Made by a program: the position numbers and the translations under genes. A model generated the notes under the pieces. That model saw nothing but the letters and a program-made list of their open reading frames with translations, did not search any database and was not told the origin of the DNA. From Verticillium longisporum (lineage: Eukaryota; Ascomycota; Sordariomycetes; Glomerellales; Plectosphaerellaceae), in assembly GCA_019188255.1 (NCBI GenBank), contig JAETXT010000003.1, positions 5,022,001-5,086,000 of the forward strand: a stretch of DNA of 64,000 nt, read 5' to 3'. Each line of letters opens with the position of its first letter. Position 1 is the first letter of the stretch. Of this stretch, positions 46,243 through 59,213 are shown piece after piece.

Positions 46243-49200
46243 TCAATCCTGCGGCTCTGTGGGAGCCCCTTCGTTCCACTCGGTCCACATATTATCAGTG
46301 CCCGCATAGTCGAACCCGGTTCCACGCTTGGCCTTCGAAGGCGAGCTGGCCGCAGTGGCATCGGAACCGAGCAAGCTACCGAAATCAAAGGGTACGTCAT
46401 CAAGGCCTTCCAGCTCCGGCATGCCTGCAATGCTGCCAAAGCCGAGACCGTCGTCCTCAACCCCGTAGTCAGAGAGCATCTGGCTGATCGACCGGGTCAT
46501 GGGGGTTTCAAGTAACGCCGACGCAAGATCGTCGTGCCCCGTAAACCTTGGGCTGCGTCTCAGACTCGGACTTTCGCCGCCCAAAACACGAGCAAGCGAA
46601 CGCGGTGTGCGAGTAGGCGTGGCCTGGAGCATAGCTATTGCTTGCGCTGGAGAAGGGCGGGAACGGCCCGACTTGATGGACTTTGAGATGCTGCGCGTGA
46701 CTGGGCGATGACTCGGAGTCGGCCGTGTGGGGGTCTTGAACGGTCCTGGATGGTTGCCGTCTTGCGGGGGAGGGGTCGAAGGTCGCGCCATCGGACTGCG
46801 GAAAAGAGCCTCCAGTTCATCGTCGTCATCAGGGACGGTCAGTTGACCGTGTTCCTGCGGAGCCCTGGGCCCCTTCATATCAGGATCTCTGGTCTCGACC
46901 TCAGTGGCATCCAGCTGAATGACGTTGATGGCCACCTCGTTGAGAACCTTCACTTGCCCATCCTTACGGGGCGAAGGGAACAAAAGACGACGTGTCGCTC
47001 CCATTATGGCCTCTTCCGCACTCGCCCCCACCATGATTGGACTCTTCGCTGTGCCGCTTCCTCTAGAGTGTGTCGAGCCATGCCTTGAGCGATGTTGCTT
47101 TGCCGGAGAAAGGAGGTCGTTCCGCAAGGCTTGCTCGAGCGCCAGGGAAGCTTCCCGCGAGTTTGTGTCGTCCACCGAGGCCATGTGCAACGTTTTGCTA
47201 ATGTCTTCGGTGGGGCCGTCCATGCCTTCAGGGCCAGCAGGGTCGGTTTCGAAGGCCGCTTCTGACGTAGCCTCAGCAGCACCCTTGGAACGCTTGGGGT
47301 TGCGCGTTGCACGACCCCGTCGCCGGGTCTTTGGCTGTTGGCCACGATCCCACTTGTCGGATGGTCGGTGGATCTTCCACTTCGCGAGCCAGATGCCACA
47401 AGGGTTGCAGAGCAGAGACTCGACCCATTCTTCCTTGTTATCCTTCTCACCTAGTCCCTTCTTGATTAGTTGATATTTACTAGGGTGGTCGTCCTTATCG
47501 CGCTCCAGGACAATGATGGCAGTGACCTTGCCAGGCTTCTCGGAAAACTCGCAAAATTCGGGAACCCCAAATCGTTCTTGCGTCCAGACCTTTCTCCAAG
47601 TGGGTGTCTCAATGGCGCCACAGTTGGTGCAGTATGCGGGCATCTGACCAGCAGCAATCGCTTCCTCTAATCGCAGCCGAATCACTGCCTTCTTCACAAG
47701 ATTCTTGTTTGATCGAGGCGACTTTGGAGACTTTGGGGCGGGCGCCTCGGAAAACGAAGTATCCACTGCACCAGGGAGTGCAAGCGAGCCGATGGGATCA
47801 CTGGCTGGGATTGGGGCCAGCTGCGGTCGGGACGTGGTCGTGGCTGGGCGAGAGTGCTGCCAGGCATTTGGCGGCAATGGTCTGGCGAACAGATCAATCG
47901 CTGTGCTGGCGGGAGGCAGCGAGCCTTCCGACTCCGAAGCATCCCTCGCAACAGCTGCTAGGCGCTGCATGAGCTCCTGCTCTTGTGGTGCAGAGCTCTC
48001 CGTTGGGTGTGCGGATGGTCTTTGGCTCTCCGAAGGGGTCCTGCTTTCCGTGGACTGTCTTTCGTCGAGAGGTCGCTGGGAAGTGATCATCTGTTGAATA
48101 TAAACGGGGTGTCCGTTTTCACCCTGATCCTCCACTGATGGCATGGGTGTTTCCTGGGTCGGAGCAGCAGGTGCGGCTTTTGCCATGTCTCTGTCAACCG
48201 CCACAGCTGGCTCCTCTAGCTGTGGCGACGGATCTTTTAAACCTACTTGTGCAGCCGGCGGTGCCATCAGAGCGTGCGAATCGCTTTTTGACCGATTCAG
48301 CGAAGCCGGAGGGGCAGGTGGTCTGTATATATGTGCGGGAGGTCCATATGTTGGGGCAGGTGACGGAAGCATCGAACGTGAGTTACTCGCATAGGGCGGT
48401 TGAGAATCCGCATGGAGTACCATCTCGACATCGCTCGACGCTGGCCGAGTTTGTCTCAACTCATGGATGAGAACGCCGGGGATCTTTTGCCGGTCAGAGG
48501 CTCTCGGTATTGGGCGTGGCGCCGGCTGCGATGTAGGTTCCAACTTGAAAGGCTTGCTCTGCTCATCGAACAGGTCATCAATGTCGCCACTCATGAACCC
48601 AGAGTCTGGTTGTGGTTTCGGCATTGGAGGCAGGGTCGGGCTGCTTGCCGGAGGGCTAGAGCGGATGTAGGCCGTTACTCTGGGCACTGGTGGCGATGAG
48701 CCTATTTGCCCAGGGCTGTCTGAGTAGACGGGAGACGCAACCTCCGATTCTCCGGGCGAGCGACCATCCTGGCTAGGTGGTGACATGACAGATACAGACT
48801 CCGTAAAGAGGGGTTCTGTTCAGCGGCAATGGCAGCCTGACTCAGGGTAGATTGTCGACGAAGGCTGCTGGCACCGGCGCCCCTGCCACCTTGTGCCCTC
48901 CGAGGCCCTGCTGCCGGGATCGGTGTGGGTGCTCTAGGCACATCCTGCAGATGGTTGCCTTGCGCGGTTTCGCCACCAGCACCGGGTGGTCGCAAGGTCC
49001 GAATCGAGCCAGCCGTGCTGGCAGCCACTCTGAGAGATTCAGGGCCAGCGCCACCTCCGAAGGGGTCGTTGATGTTCTTCGTAACCGCTGTCGTCGTCGC
49101 ACGCTTCTTTTTCGCAGGTGCGCTTTCCTCGGCGTCTGTTCCTTCTTCATAGCCGGATGTGCTGCCTGGGCCTTGGCTATGGAGATTGTCCACAGTCGCC

Positions 49201-50151
49201 GCATTCTTCTTGGGATTAGGAGGACGGCCACGTGGTCGACCGGTGGGTATCCTCGTCCTCTTTCGCTTCGTCGTTGATGTCGTCGAAGCTCTTGATGCTG
49301 GGCGGGAAGGCGGGTTGGCTGCGTCATCACCCTGAGTGTCGACAAGCGTCGGGGCGACCCGGTTCGGGCCATCAAATGACTGGTCTCCGGGTAGTGCTGA
49401 CGGGTTGTTCAAGTTTTGGTGCTGGCCTAGTTGGGGGTTCGACTGGAGGAACGAGTCCCACTCCTGGCTGCCTGTCGGGGTCATGACACCATCATGCTGC
49501 CTGACGTGGGAAATTGTCTGATCGAAGCTCGCGAGGACATCGTGGCGACCATAGTCGGGTCGGCGAGGCGGTCTGTTGGTGGGCAGGAGCTTGAACTTGA
49601 CCTCCAGCATTTCCTTGAGACCGCTTCCACCAGGGAGCATAGCAAGGGGGTTCTTGGTGAGGCGGCCAAAGATCATTTTGGATTCGGAAGGGTCAGCATG
49701 CAGTATCCAGGACAGCAAACCTTGCCCGACAAGTGGTGTGTCCTCCTCCGAGTAGTCGAACGCATAGACGGTGTAGTCGTGGTCCTCGCCCAAGAGCTCG
49801 GGACTGCACTGGGCAATGGCTTGGGCGCAGAGGCTCAGGTCGGTGTAGCCTATCGTTTTCGTCTCGCTCAGGGCAATCGTGTTGACGTGGAGAGGCTGAG
49901 GATGACGAGCCAGGAAGTTAACCTGGGCTTCGCGGTCGAAGGTGTAATTGACTTTGACTGTTTGGGCTGTCAGCCTACTCCTTCCTAATACAACAGGATC
50001 CGCTGCTAGACTCCCAGGGAGACCTACGCCCCATGAGCCTACGATCTGAGCCAAAGTCGTCCATGTTGGGCGTGGGAGCGGTCATGCTCTGTTGTTGAAC
50101 GTAGTGGCCCCAGTTGCCAGAAGGCTGTTGCATTGGCATAGGTGACGCCAT
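46243..50151 (-). CDS. ams2: Ams2-like GATA zinc-finger transcription factor (one apparent frameshift)
   Basis: Exon 1 is 50151-50043 (or to 50028, an in-frame alternative donor) and exon 2 is 49957-46243; about 1274 residues when one missing base is allowed. Frame is lost at the C4 run (plus strand GGGG at 48810-48813), after AAIAAEQNP; one extra C leads into LFTESVSVMSPP. The N-terminal part (KVNYTFDREAQVNFLARHPQ) and an AT-hook-like GRPRGRPPNPKK are in the first half. The atypical GATA finger, at about residues 810-890, starts with CTNCGAIETPTWRKVW and ends with LLCNPCGIWLAKWKIHRPSD, with a long insert between the Cys pairs. This resembles fission yeast Ams2, a cell-cycle GATA factor acting on histone genes and centromeric histone loading. 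Function here is by homology. Long Ser/Pro-rich linkers suggest disorder. Confidence 0.82.
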
Positions 50152-52992
50152 TCCGACAATGTCGCCTCGAGGGGAGACGGTTTGGTTGCGGTGTCGTCAG
50201 AATGGAGCGGTCAGGTCTGGGGATGGTCGGGTGAGGTTGAGTGGGTGGAAAAAGAAACAAAGCCGTCACGGCACGTCCTGCCCGATTGCGGCAGGGTGTG
50301 GGCTTGAAGATGCAGCTGCAGGAAGGTCTCGTTGAGGAGAAAGTCGGTGTCGAGGGTCTGAGTAGTTGGCGAGACAAGCAGTGAAAGGTGGTGCAGGGGT
50401 GCAGTGGAATTGAACTGGTTGGCCGGTCAGAAAAGGAATTCGGAGGGCGGGTACCCAGTCCGCGTCCGCGATCGCGCTCGTCGCGTGCTTAGGCGCGTTT
50501 TCTGGTGTCGGTGGATCAACGGGCACTTAAAAGCGTGTCGCGAGGCGCAGGGGCTGAAAGTGCTGGAGGGGTGGTTCGACAAAAGGGAGTGAGGGCGGAA
50601 ATTCGAGGATGAGGGAGAGACTTCATGGGAAAAGAGTGGCGATTGAAGGAGAGACACTGATATGGGTTTTGTTGGTGTTGAAAGAGAAGATGTCGCGATC
50701 AAGCCAGATGATGCAACCCGGCGGGTGGGCAGGCGTGTCTGGCGTCGCACCTTCCTAAGTACTACGACAGTAGGTGCGCCCGCTGCGAGGCGCTGGAGGT
50801 GCAGGAACGGCCGAGCGACAGGGATGCGCGCCTGCCAATGATACACGCCTGGACGCCAGAACGCCAGTGCACGTGCCACCCCGTCCAACTTCGAAACTCG
50901 GCTCTTGGCAGCGGTTCGCGGACTGTGTGAGTGGGGCCGAGAAGATGTGGAGAACCGGCTGGCTATCACGGAGGACACCCGAGGGGTCACGTTGTCCGAG
51001 TATTGGCTTCGGAGGCTTGGCTGTCGTAAAACGTAACAACATCAGGGGCAGTATACAAGCACGAATTTTTCTGTCTATCTAGGCTTCGATCAGTCCTCAC
51101 ATCCAGCGTCATGCGCCCTGGCCATTTGTCGAGGCAATTTCGGCATGATGATACCTTGCTAAGTTTTCATGTATGCTTGAAAAACCAGGCTAAAATATCT
51201 TTTTTTATGAGTCACAAATGTCATGGAGTTCTAGTTTAGCGTGGCAGCCTAATCTTGCTACCATCTTTCCAATCATTAGTCTGCCATTGTCCACCTGACA
51301 GCCTTTTCGCCTGGAGACTTGCAACCAACATGGGGCGAGTGGTCATCCCAGGGACTCGCTTACTCTTAAGTCCACACATAAATATTTACGACATAACCCG
51401 AAGAGTCGGCCTCTATCATCTACTTAATACAGCGGACACTAGTCTTCACCAAGGCTTCGGTCATCCCAGCGTGGCACTTTTTTCTCACTATGATTTGGTG
51501 TGGAAGCCTGTGCGATCAAGGTGCCCATTCATGAAGAATCAAATGGCCTTACTTACCTGACGAGACCTCACACTGCAATGAGGACACATTTCTACCACTA
51601 ACCTCTATTTCATCAATCGTCTTATTTATTTTATTCACATGAGCTCTGTTCTCTGCGACAATAGGGAAGTCGGAACGGAGATGTCTTAGAACTCTACTGA
51701 CAAGATCCATCGATTAATAATTTAAAAATAACGAGAAGGATCTGATCAATAAACCTCACCACATGGAAAGTAAATCACCAAGTTATACAAGCTGGCAATC
51801 TTTAAATCCAGAAGAATTGCCCTGCAGCTACCTCCCTGGAGGTAATTCAGGCCCTGGAGACTCATATCACAGACATGTTCACAACCATCGTGTCTTTCAG
51901 GACTGAGAGGTCTAGACGAAACATCCATCACAACAGACTTGCTAAACTGCATTTACTGCCCAATTCCAGACATCAGACACTACATAAGAGAGGATCTTAT
52001 TATTTCTGTCTATCCCCTCTTCATATAATAGTACAGGTGATTCTTACTCCGTGACTTTTCAATCCTCCAAGTCTCCCAGAGTTGGAGAGGTGTCAGGAGG
52101 CACCTGCGGCGCCACGGCACAGGGGAATGGTTAGGGGCTGGGGACTACGAGAGCGCGTATATACGCTCTGACAAGAGAGCCCCCCCAAGACATGTACGAC
52201 CGATTCCCACGCTGCAAAGCGCAAGGTAGCAGGTGGAGTATTGGGTTCAACGGCGGCACCAGTTTCGCATGATTGTCCTACCACGCGTGCAAACTACCCA
52301 GAGTCGGGTATCCTTGCGTCTAAAGCGCGACAATTCTGTATACACGACTCAGAATCTCGCCTCACTCCCGACCACACTGAAACACAATGTCCGGTAAGTA
52401 AACAGCAAGGACAGTGCATATCCGTTAACAGATCGAGAAGTGGACATACCACACGTCGACAGAGCCAAGGTACCGTGCTCTGTGAGGTATTCACGAAGGA
52501 CGACGCAGCTCACCTGAGAATCATGTCTGAAGCGGTAGACGCCAGAATGACATGTTGTGAGTGCCGGCGGTCCCAGCTTGAGTACAGTCTGAGACACCTG
52601 CTTCCATGAGATTGCCGCAATGTAAATCTCAAATCATCAAAGCGATTCCACGCACACATACCGACATATCTCCAGGGAGAATCGTCACATGAATATGACG
52701 CGAGGATGGGTGCAAAGTGAATGACCCGTTAACGGAGATCCACTCAGATCGTAAGCACGTATCAACATCCGCCAGAAAACGAGCCACGGCGTTGTGTAAA
52801 ATCCTTCCGTGGACCATACCTCAAGACATCAATCACTGCTCAGGGTTTCAGACAACAAGCTCACACAAACGTGTCAAATAATCAGCCAGTCAATACATGG
52901 CCCTCATCTTTTTACATCCAGCCAGCCTCTAGGCGCAGCCTTGAATATCGTACAACAGATCCTGTATCCCACCTCACGTCAAAAAGGGGTTC
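50152..52992. other. long intergenic region upstream of the GATA factor gene
   Basis: No gene supported in 2.8 kb. The left kilobase should hold the promoter and leader of the GATA factor gene (minus). The rest is mixed-composition DNA with only short frames, then the 3' flank of the 3-hydroxyisobutyryl-CoA hydrolase gene. Confidence 0.5.
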
Positions 52993-54593
52993 TTACGCCT
53001 TGGCCGCCTTGGCGCCCTTCTTGCCGGCGATGCGCGCGATGCCTTTGCTGTTCGTCGTGACGGCCCTGTCGATAAACTCCTCGACGACCTCGGCGACGCC
53101 GGTGCGGTGGTTGTATGTGCCGGCGACGTGGCTGACGACCTCCTTGGGTGTCAGGTTGCCGCGCTCGACGACGGCCTCGATAAGGTCCTCCTTGGGCAGG
53201 CCAAACTCGTGGGGGTACTCGTCAAAGGACTCGTCGTTGAGCAGCTCGAGCGCCTGGCCCTCGTCGTAGCGGAAGAAGGGCTCGGCGACGTCGCCGGCGG
53301 CGGCGGCCTGCTCGAGCGTGGCGGGCTGCCAGGCAGGCTCGCGCGGGTTGCCCTTGCTCATGAGCAGGGCGCTGACGCCCTCGGTGAAGTCGGGGTGCTG
53401 CATGAACTGCGCGGCGATCTGGTGCTCGCGCTGGAACGTCTTGGCGATGGACCAGTCGCGGCCGACGCGCATCTGGCGGAGGGTCACGTGGACGGCCGTC
53501 GGGGAGCGCTTGTGCAGCGTCTCGAGCGTCTTCTGCGCCCAGGCCTTGGTGGCGCCCTCCTCGGCCTCGAGGGCCTTGAGAATCTCGGGCACGCTGTCCT
53601 TGGTGAAGCAGCGGTCGATGGCGCGGCGCAGCTCGCCGGCCAGCAGGATGGGCTCGCCGTAGGGCAGGCCCGTGGTGTACTCCTCAATGGTGCTGTTGAT
53701 GACGGCGAGGCGGTGCGCCAGCGAGTCGTAGTCCTTGAAGCGCAGTTCACTGAGGCGGGCCTCGACGAGCGGCAGGGTCGTCGAGTCGAGGTAGTGCGTG
53801 GCGATGCCCGAGTAGAAGGCGTTGACGCCCTTGAGGCGGTCGCTCGTCAGGGCGAGGTAGGTGCCGATGCCGCCGTTCATCCTCGGCAGGAAGAAGGAGG
53901 CGCCGACGTCAGGGAAGAAGCCAATGGTCGTCTCGGGCATGGCGAAGACGGTCCTCTCCGTGGCGATGCGGAAGGGGGCGTGGATGCTGAGGCCAACACC
54001 GCCGCCCATGGTGATGCCGTCCATGATGGCGACGTACGGCTTGGTATATGTCGAGATGTAGTGGTTGAGCTTGTACTCGAGCTCAAAGTAGGCGGCGCTC
54101 GTCTTCCAGCCGTCGGGTCCCTCCTGGTTGTACTGGGCGAGGGCTGTCACGTCGCCGCCGGCACAGAAGGCCTTTTCGCCGGCACCCTTCATGAGGATGA
54201 CGTTGACCATGTCGGACTTTTCCCACTCGCTCAAGCGTGGGACAATCTTGCGGATCATGGAGGCGTTCAGGGAGTTGAGCTTCTTGGGGCGGTTGAGCTC
54301 GATGGAGCGGACGCCGAATGCGCTGTTGAAGACGACATCGTCGGGGTCATCTTCAGAGAGGGGCTTGAAGTCTTCGGGCCTGATTCTTGTCGACATCTGG
54401 GACAAAGCGTCAGCATGGGCTCTTCGTCTTGGCTCGCTTGCTTCCTGGCAGCCGCGGTTAGGCTCACCTGTGCTCGCGCCCCTCCGACATTGTTGATCTT
54501 GGCCCGCAGAGGCATGCTTAAACTCCTGTGGCTGCAAATCCGACACGAGGCAGCTGCTGGTCCAGCGCGCAGGGCAATGGCTCTGGAAAACAT
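52993..54593 (-). CDS. EHD3: 3-hydroxyisobutyryl-CoA hydrolase, mitochondrial
   Basis: Exons 54593-54468 and 54396-52993 (71-nt intron, GTGAGC...CCCAG) encode 509 residues. Exon 1 is a mitochondrial presequence (MFSRAIALRAGPAAASCR, basic and without acids). The crotonase fold follows: LNRPKKLNSLNASMI, GEKAFCAGGDVTALA (oxyanion hole), ITMGGGVGLSIHAPFRIATE and MPETTIGFFPDVGASFFLPR, the last being typical of HIBCH rather than enoyl-CoA hydratase. The long C-terminal half is also of HIBCH type. Reaction: 3-hydroxyisobutyryl-CoA to 3-hydroxyisobutyrate and CoA, in valine breakdown. The second exon begins with an in-frame ATG, so a shorter form lacking the presequence is possible. Divergent from SmD2. 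Confidence 0.93.
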
Positions 54594-55232
54594 CGAGAGA
54601 CTGGGAGTTGGATGCGCTCGGTGACCCAGGGTGGCGCATCGACGGCGGGAGGGGAGGAGAGGGGTATCGGCTATGTCGGGGTATAAGGAGGAGTCGGCAA
54701 TTGGGTTTCCATACAAATTTGTGAGGCCGAGGGTAGCCTTTTGGACCTTGGTTTTGGACCTTGGGAAATCGAGCTGGCGATCCTGCAGGCGCAGGGAGCA
54801 CAGACCCTTGGTGCAAGGTGCCTCCACTCACTGCACTTCCAGCGGACAACTCCCTGAGGTAGATGCGCCGGCCCCTTGATCTTCCACGCCGAACAGGGTG
54901 GACCCAAGCTTCCTCCGTTCACAGCCAATCAAGCATTGCGATTCAATTCAAACCTCCAATTTCTTCGATACCTTACCTTACCGCAGCCTGCCCACCACCA
55001 CTCGAGCCTCGCCATCCACCAACGACGACACCCCACGCGACAACCACCCCACGATCCGCGCCTGTCTCGACTCTGTTGACGCCGACAATTCTACAGACGC
55101 AGAACCTGGAGCACGCCTCACATAGCTTTTCCTGACCGTCAAAAACAACGACCGAAACGACATTCTCAATCTCATCCCTCGGTCCCCCCCACCACACATA
55201 CTCACACACACATACACCCCTCCACCGCCACA
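54594..55232. promoter_or_regulatory. divergent promoter region, HIBCH and SmD2 genes
   Basis: A 639-bp region between the start codons of two divergent genes. The SmD2 side is pyrimidine- and CA-rich near its start, as in many fungal leaders. No named motif identified. Confidence 0.5.
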
Positions 55233-55950
55233 ATGTCCGACCCCAAGATCCAAGAGCTCCTCACCAAGCCCCGCAACGAGCTCACCGAGTACGAGATCGC
55301 CCAGCTCGAGGAGCACGAGTTCAGCGCCGGGCCCCTCTCGATCCTGCAGACCGCCGTCCGCTCCCACACCCAGGTCCTCATCTCCATCAGGAACAACCGC
55401 AAGTTGCTGGCGCGCGTCAAGGCCTTTGACCGGCACTGCAACATGTGCGTCCTCTATCTTGTCCCCCCAGGCTGCCGTTGAAGCCTCATCGCAATACCCT
55501 GGGGTGCTTGTCCCTCGTGGTGAAAGACTTGCGTGTGTTGTAATGCACCTGAGAAATCGATGCTGACTTGCGCGTGTACAGGGTCCTAGAGAACGTTGTA
55601 CGTAACCGCCTCGTCCGAATCCCGTCGTAGTCCCTACGGCTCTGTCTCATCACTACCGAGCCGCCGTTGAGGCGTCCCCGGAGTGTGGCCAAAGACGAGA
55701 GAGAGAAGCTGACACCAGAACAGAAGGAAATGTGGACGGAAACGCCGCGAAACGCAGACGGCAAGAAGGGCAGGCCCGTCAACAAGGACAGGTTCATCAG
55801 CAAAATGTGCGTCTTTCCCTCCATGCTCGCCACTCTCCACCTCTGCACCTCTGCACTCATCACGGCCCGGAGAGTCACCCGCCGACACTGACACTGACAT
55901 TCTACAGGTTCCTGCGAGGCGACAGCGTCATCCTGGTTCTCCTGAGCTGA
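55233..55950 (+). CDS. SMD2: small nuclear ribonucleoprotein SmD2
   Basis: Exons 55233-55444, 55582-55597, 55724-55806 and 55908-55950 encode 117 residues, the usual SmD2 length. Sm1 motif: [20 protein letters not shown] and [20 protein letters not shown]; Sm2 motif: [14 protein letters not shown]. SmD2 is part of the heptameric Sm ring on spliceosomal U snRNAs in the nucleus. The second exon is only 16 nt (codes for the VLENV part) and is placed with confidence because it is the only way to join HCNM to KEMWTETP in frame between proper splice sites. The other introns have GTGCGT donors. Confidence 0.95.
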
Positions 55951-56375
55951 GCGCGTAGATGGAACGAGTGAGGGGCGTACGGGAAATATCAACCATGGGG
56001 GCGGGGTCTGGCGCCGCGGCGTCATGGCGGAGGATACTGACGGGCCCAGCTGCCTGGGACGCGAGCCCTACCGCCAGTGAGATCAGCGTCTCGGCCAGAA
56101 GGGGCACAGCAGCCGGGGCCACGGGATTTGAAAACGCGCATGGAAATCGTCTGGCGGGTTTGAACAGACAGATGGAGGGGTTCACATAGATGGCCTCGTT
56201 TACGACTTTGGCGTTGAAAAGACTCGACTTTTTACGATCACTTGCTGGCACTTTTCATGTCCCGTCGAGTGATGTCCTCCGCGCGCGCTGGCCGATCCCA
56301 TGAATTCACCAACAACTTGTCCTTATCCTACAGCCAAAGAATCCAAATCCGCCAGAGCAATCCGCAAACCGTGCA
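55951..56375. other. convergent intergenic region
   Basis: 3' flanks of SmD2 (plus) and dihydroxyacetone kinase (minus). Nothing else recognised. Confidence 0.5.
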
Positions 56376-58192
56376 TTACACCTCCTCCCAGTCCTCCTCG
56401 CCAGCCAGCCCGCCGAAGAAGACGGCAAGACCCCACGCGCCCGGGTCGGGCACCTGCTCGAAACCGCTGCCACCAACGTATACCGTCCTGCCGAGGCTCG
56501 CCTTCATGCCTTTTGTGCTCTCTGCGCCCTTGCGAGCTGCCCCTGCCGCCTTGACGACGTCACCCGACGACTCGAGCGTCTCGACAAACGGCGCCAGAGC
56601 GTCGACGAGCGTCCTGTCACCAGGTCGGGCGGGCGTGTAGCGTCCCATGGCATCGCTGCTGCGGCGCAGGGCGGCGGCCCAGACTTTGGCATCAGCAGAA
56701 CCGGAACCGGCGGAGCGCAGGGCGCCGACGAGCGCGTTGAGGAAGATGGCGTACAGGGCTCCTGATGTACCGTCCATGGTAGACTCCACGACGGGGACGA
56801 TGGACGCAACGTCGAGCGTGGCGTCGCCGGTCAGCGGGTTGGAGGCAAGGTGCGCGAGAATGGCTGAATTCGTAAATGCCAAGTTCAGCTTTGGGATTGA
56901 AGACATAAAAACATACCTTCAGCTCCACGCTTCAGACCGATACCACAGTCACCATCGCCGACAACAGTGTCGTACCGCGTAATTTCGGGCTCAGCAGCAA
57001 TGACCTTCTCAAGCGCCGCCTTGACAGTAGATGCCGCCGCAGACGCATCATACTCGAGCCCGCTCTTTTCGGCGGATAAAGCCTTGACGGCGTCATCCTC
57101 GCGCGTGGCCGTGTTCTTGGCTTCCCACGTCTCCTTGGCAATGGGCGCCGCCCAGCCGTTGGCCTCGGCCGGGTGATCCAGCAGCTCGATCATGCTGGGT
57201 CCGCCAAGGTTCGTGTTGACAACGTTGAGTAGCGAGATGCTGAAGCCGTTGCCGTTGAGGCTCGTCATGTAAGTGCCGCTGAGGATGCGAACGGGCTTGA
57301 TGTTGTAGCTTCCCTCAAGCTGCGCCGCGACCTCGGCCGTGATGCTGCCAAGCTCGAGCACGCTGACGCCACCAAGGTTGTTGATGAGCAGTACAACCTC
57401 GTTCGAGTTCACCCTGAGGAACGCGCGGTCGGCGTCGCCCTGGTCAAGGAGCTGCTTCAGCATCTGGGACACGAGCTCGGGGAGCTCAACGCCCTTGACG
57501 CGACCAGACCCGGACCCGTTGTGGATCCCCATGCCCACCTCCACCTCGTGCGCCTCAAGCCCGTCCGCCTGACCGACGGCGCGGCCGGGCACTTGAACGT
57601 GCACGAGACTCGCGCCGTCGGAGGCGAGGTCCGCAGCCACGAGCCACGCGACGGACGCCACCTCCTTCAGGCTCCGGCCAAGGGCGGCCGCGGCGCCGGA
57701 AATCTTGTGCACGAGCACCGTGCCGGCGATGCCCCGGCGGCCGACCTTGCCGGCAGCCTTGCGCCCGACACCGACGTCGTCGCCGACGACGACCATCTCG
57801 ACATCGATGCCGGCGGCACGGGCCTTTTCGACGGCGACGCCAAAGTTGAGCACGTCGCCGGTGTAGTTCATGACGGTGACGAGGACGCCCTTGTCCTTGT
57901 CGACGCGGCCGGCGATGGCTGTGCGGGCCTGCTCGGCCGAGGGCGAGGCGAAGATGGTGCCTGCGACGGCGGCCGAGAGCAGGCCTTGGCCGACCATGGC
58001 GGCGAACGAGGGCTCGTGGCCGGAGCCGCCGCCGGAGATGACGGCTACCTGCTGGGACGCATTGGAGCTGGGTCGGCGGTAGACAATCTTGTTGGGCGTG
58101 TCGAGAGCGAGGGATGGGTTGGTCAGGGTGACGCTGTGCAGGGCAGTAGTCACCAGCTTGGCGGGATCATTGAGGAAATGTTTGGAGGACAT
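56376..58192 (-). CDS. DAK1: dihydroxyacetone kinase
   Basis: Exons 58192-56917 and 56863-56376 (53-nt intron, GTATGT...TTCAG) encode 587 residues. DhaK domain: VAVISGGGSGHEPSFAAMVG near residue 48, VMNYTGDVLNFGVA and GMGIHNGSGSGR, whose His forms the covalent hemiaminal with dihydroxyacetone in the family. DhaL domain after about residue 395: DTVVGDGDCGIGLKRGAEG carries the aspartates for Mg-ATP, then VPVVESTMDGTSGALYAIF. It phosphorylates dihydroxyacetone with ATP in the cytosol, for glycerol use and detoxification. The start was put at MSSKHFLNDP because family similarity begins there; the frame is open further upstream. Confidence 0.95.
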
Positions 58193-59213
58193 GGCTGCTG
58201 TTCTCTTCTTCTTTGGTGCTGATCCAACAGTCGAGATGTGGGGAGGGGGAATGAGAGGAGCTCGAGTAAAGGGGGAGGAGAAGAGGGATCGAGAGAAGCT
58301 GAAGGACAGACGCAAGAGTACCTTATACACCGAGCGTGACAATCTTATAACACGCTCCGAGGGAAGGAGAGCCCGAGTTGGCCGCGGGGAAGTCGTGCCA
58401 TCCCACCTGCCGGACGCCAACAGCCAAACGAAGGCAAGAACAGCCCCTCCATCGGGGGAGCTCCTGCTGCAATTCGGTGGACGGGCCCGAAAGATGACGC
58501 ATGCTGCATTAGGCAATCGCAAGCGCCTGGGGTCTTGCTAGTTCTGCATCCGCCCTACGGGTACTTGCTCGGCTCGAGTTGTGTTTGGCCTTTCATGGAT
58601 GCTCGCGGGGCTGTGGTTGTGTGTTGTCGTATTTTTCTGATTCAAGAAATTGAAGCTTCAGTCGATGCATTGGCACTCGAGTAACTATGATCTTTCAGAA
58701 CCATTGACTGACCTTCATCGTGGACGCAACGTCCATGTCCTGTGACCTGCGTGTTTCCGTCCTTGCACACCCCACCATTTCCTTCCACTGCATGTGCCAA
58801 AGGCGGGGCACAGCCATGGGCTCAAATTCCCTGCATGTGCCATGACACTACACCTCCGTTTTGCAACTTCACTCACATTCGTATAGTCACAGCCTTGAAA
58901 CGATAGTCTAGTTCATGCTCGACCACCATACATGCATGATCACGCAGAAAGACACGAGACGAACTATTCCGAATAAAAAAGGAAGGGATAATAATGGTAT
59001 TCCAGCCGTTGGGTATCGGTAGGCTTTCTAAACCTCCAGCCATCATTGTGATCCAGCCCATTCCGCCCAGCCCACGTCCTTTTGCCTGGGCACCCACCGT
59101 CATGGACTTTCAAAGCCGCACCAGAACGCCACGCCGGATTACATGTAGAGAAGCAAAAAAAAAAAACAGGACTTCATCAGACAGGCCGGTCATGAGCCAG
59201 TCGGCCGCCAGGC
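58193..59213. other. intergenic region upstream of dihydroxyacetone kinase
   Basis: Holds the DAK promoter (minus) and the 3' flank of the GH76 gene, including a run of twelve A at 59155-59166. No gene recognised. Confidence 0.5.

Noticed and set aside
53107..54624. 505-codon plus-strand frame opposite the 3-hydroxyisobutyryl-CoA hydrolase gene
   Set aside because: Antisense shadow of a GC-rich coding exon; Gly/Val/Ala/Asp/Glu text without a motif.
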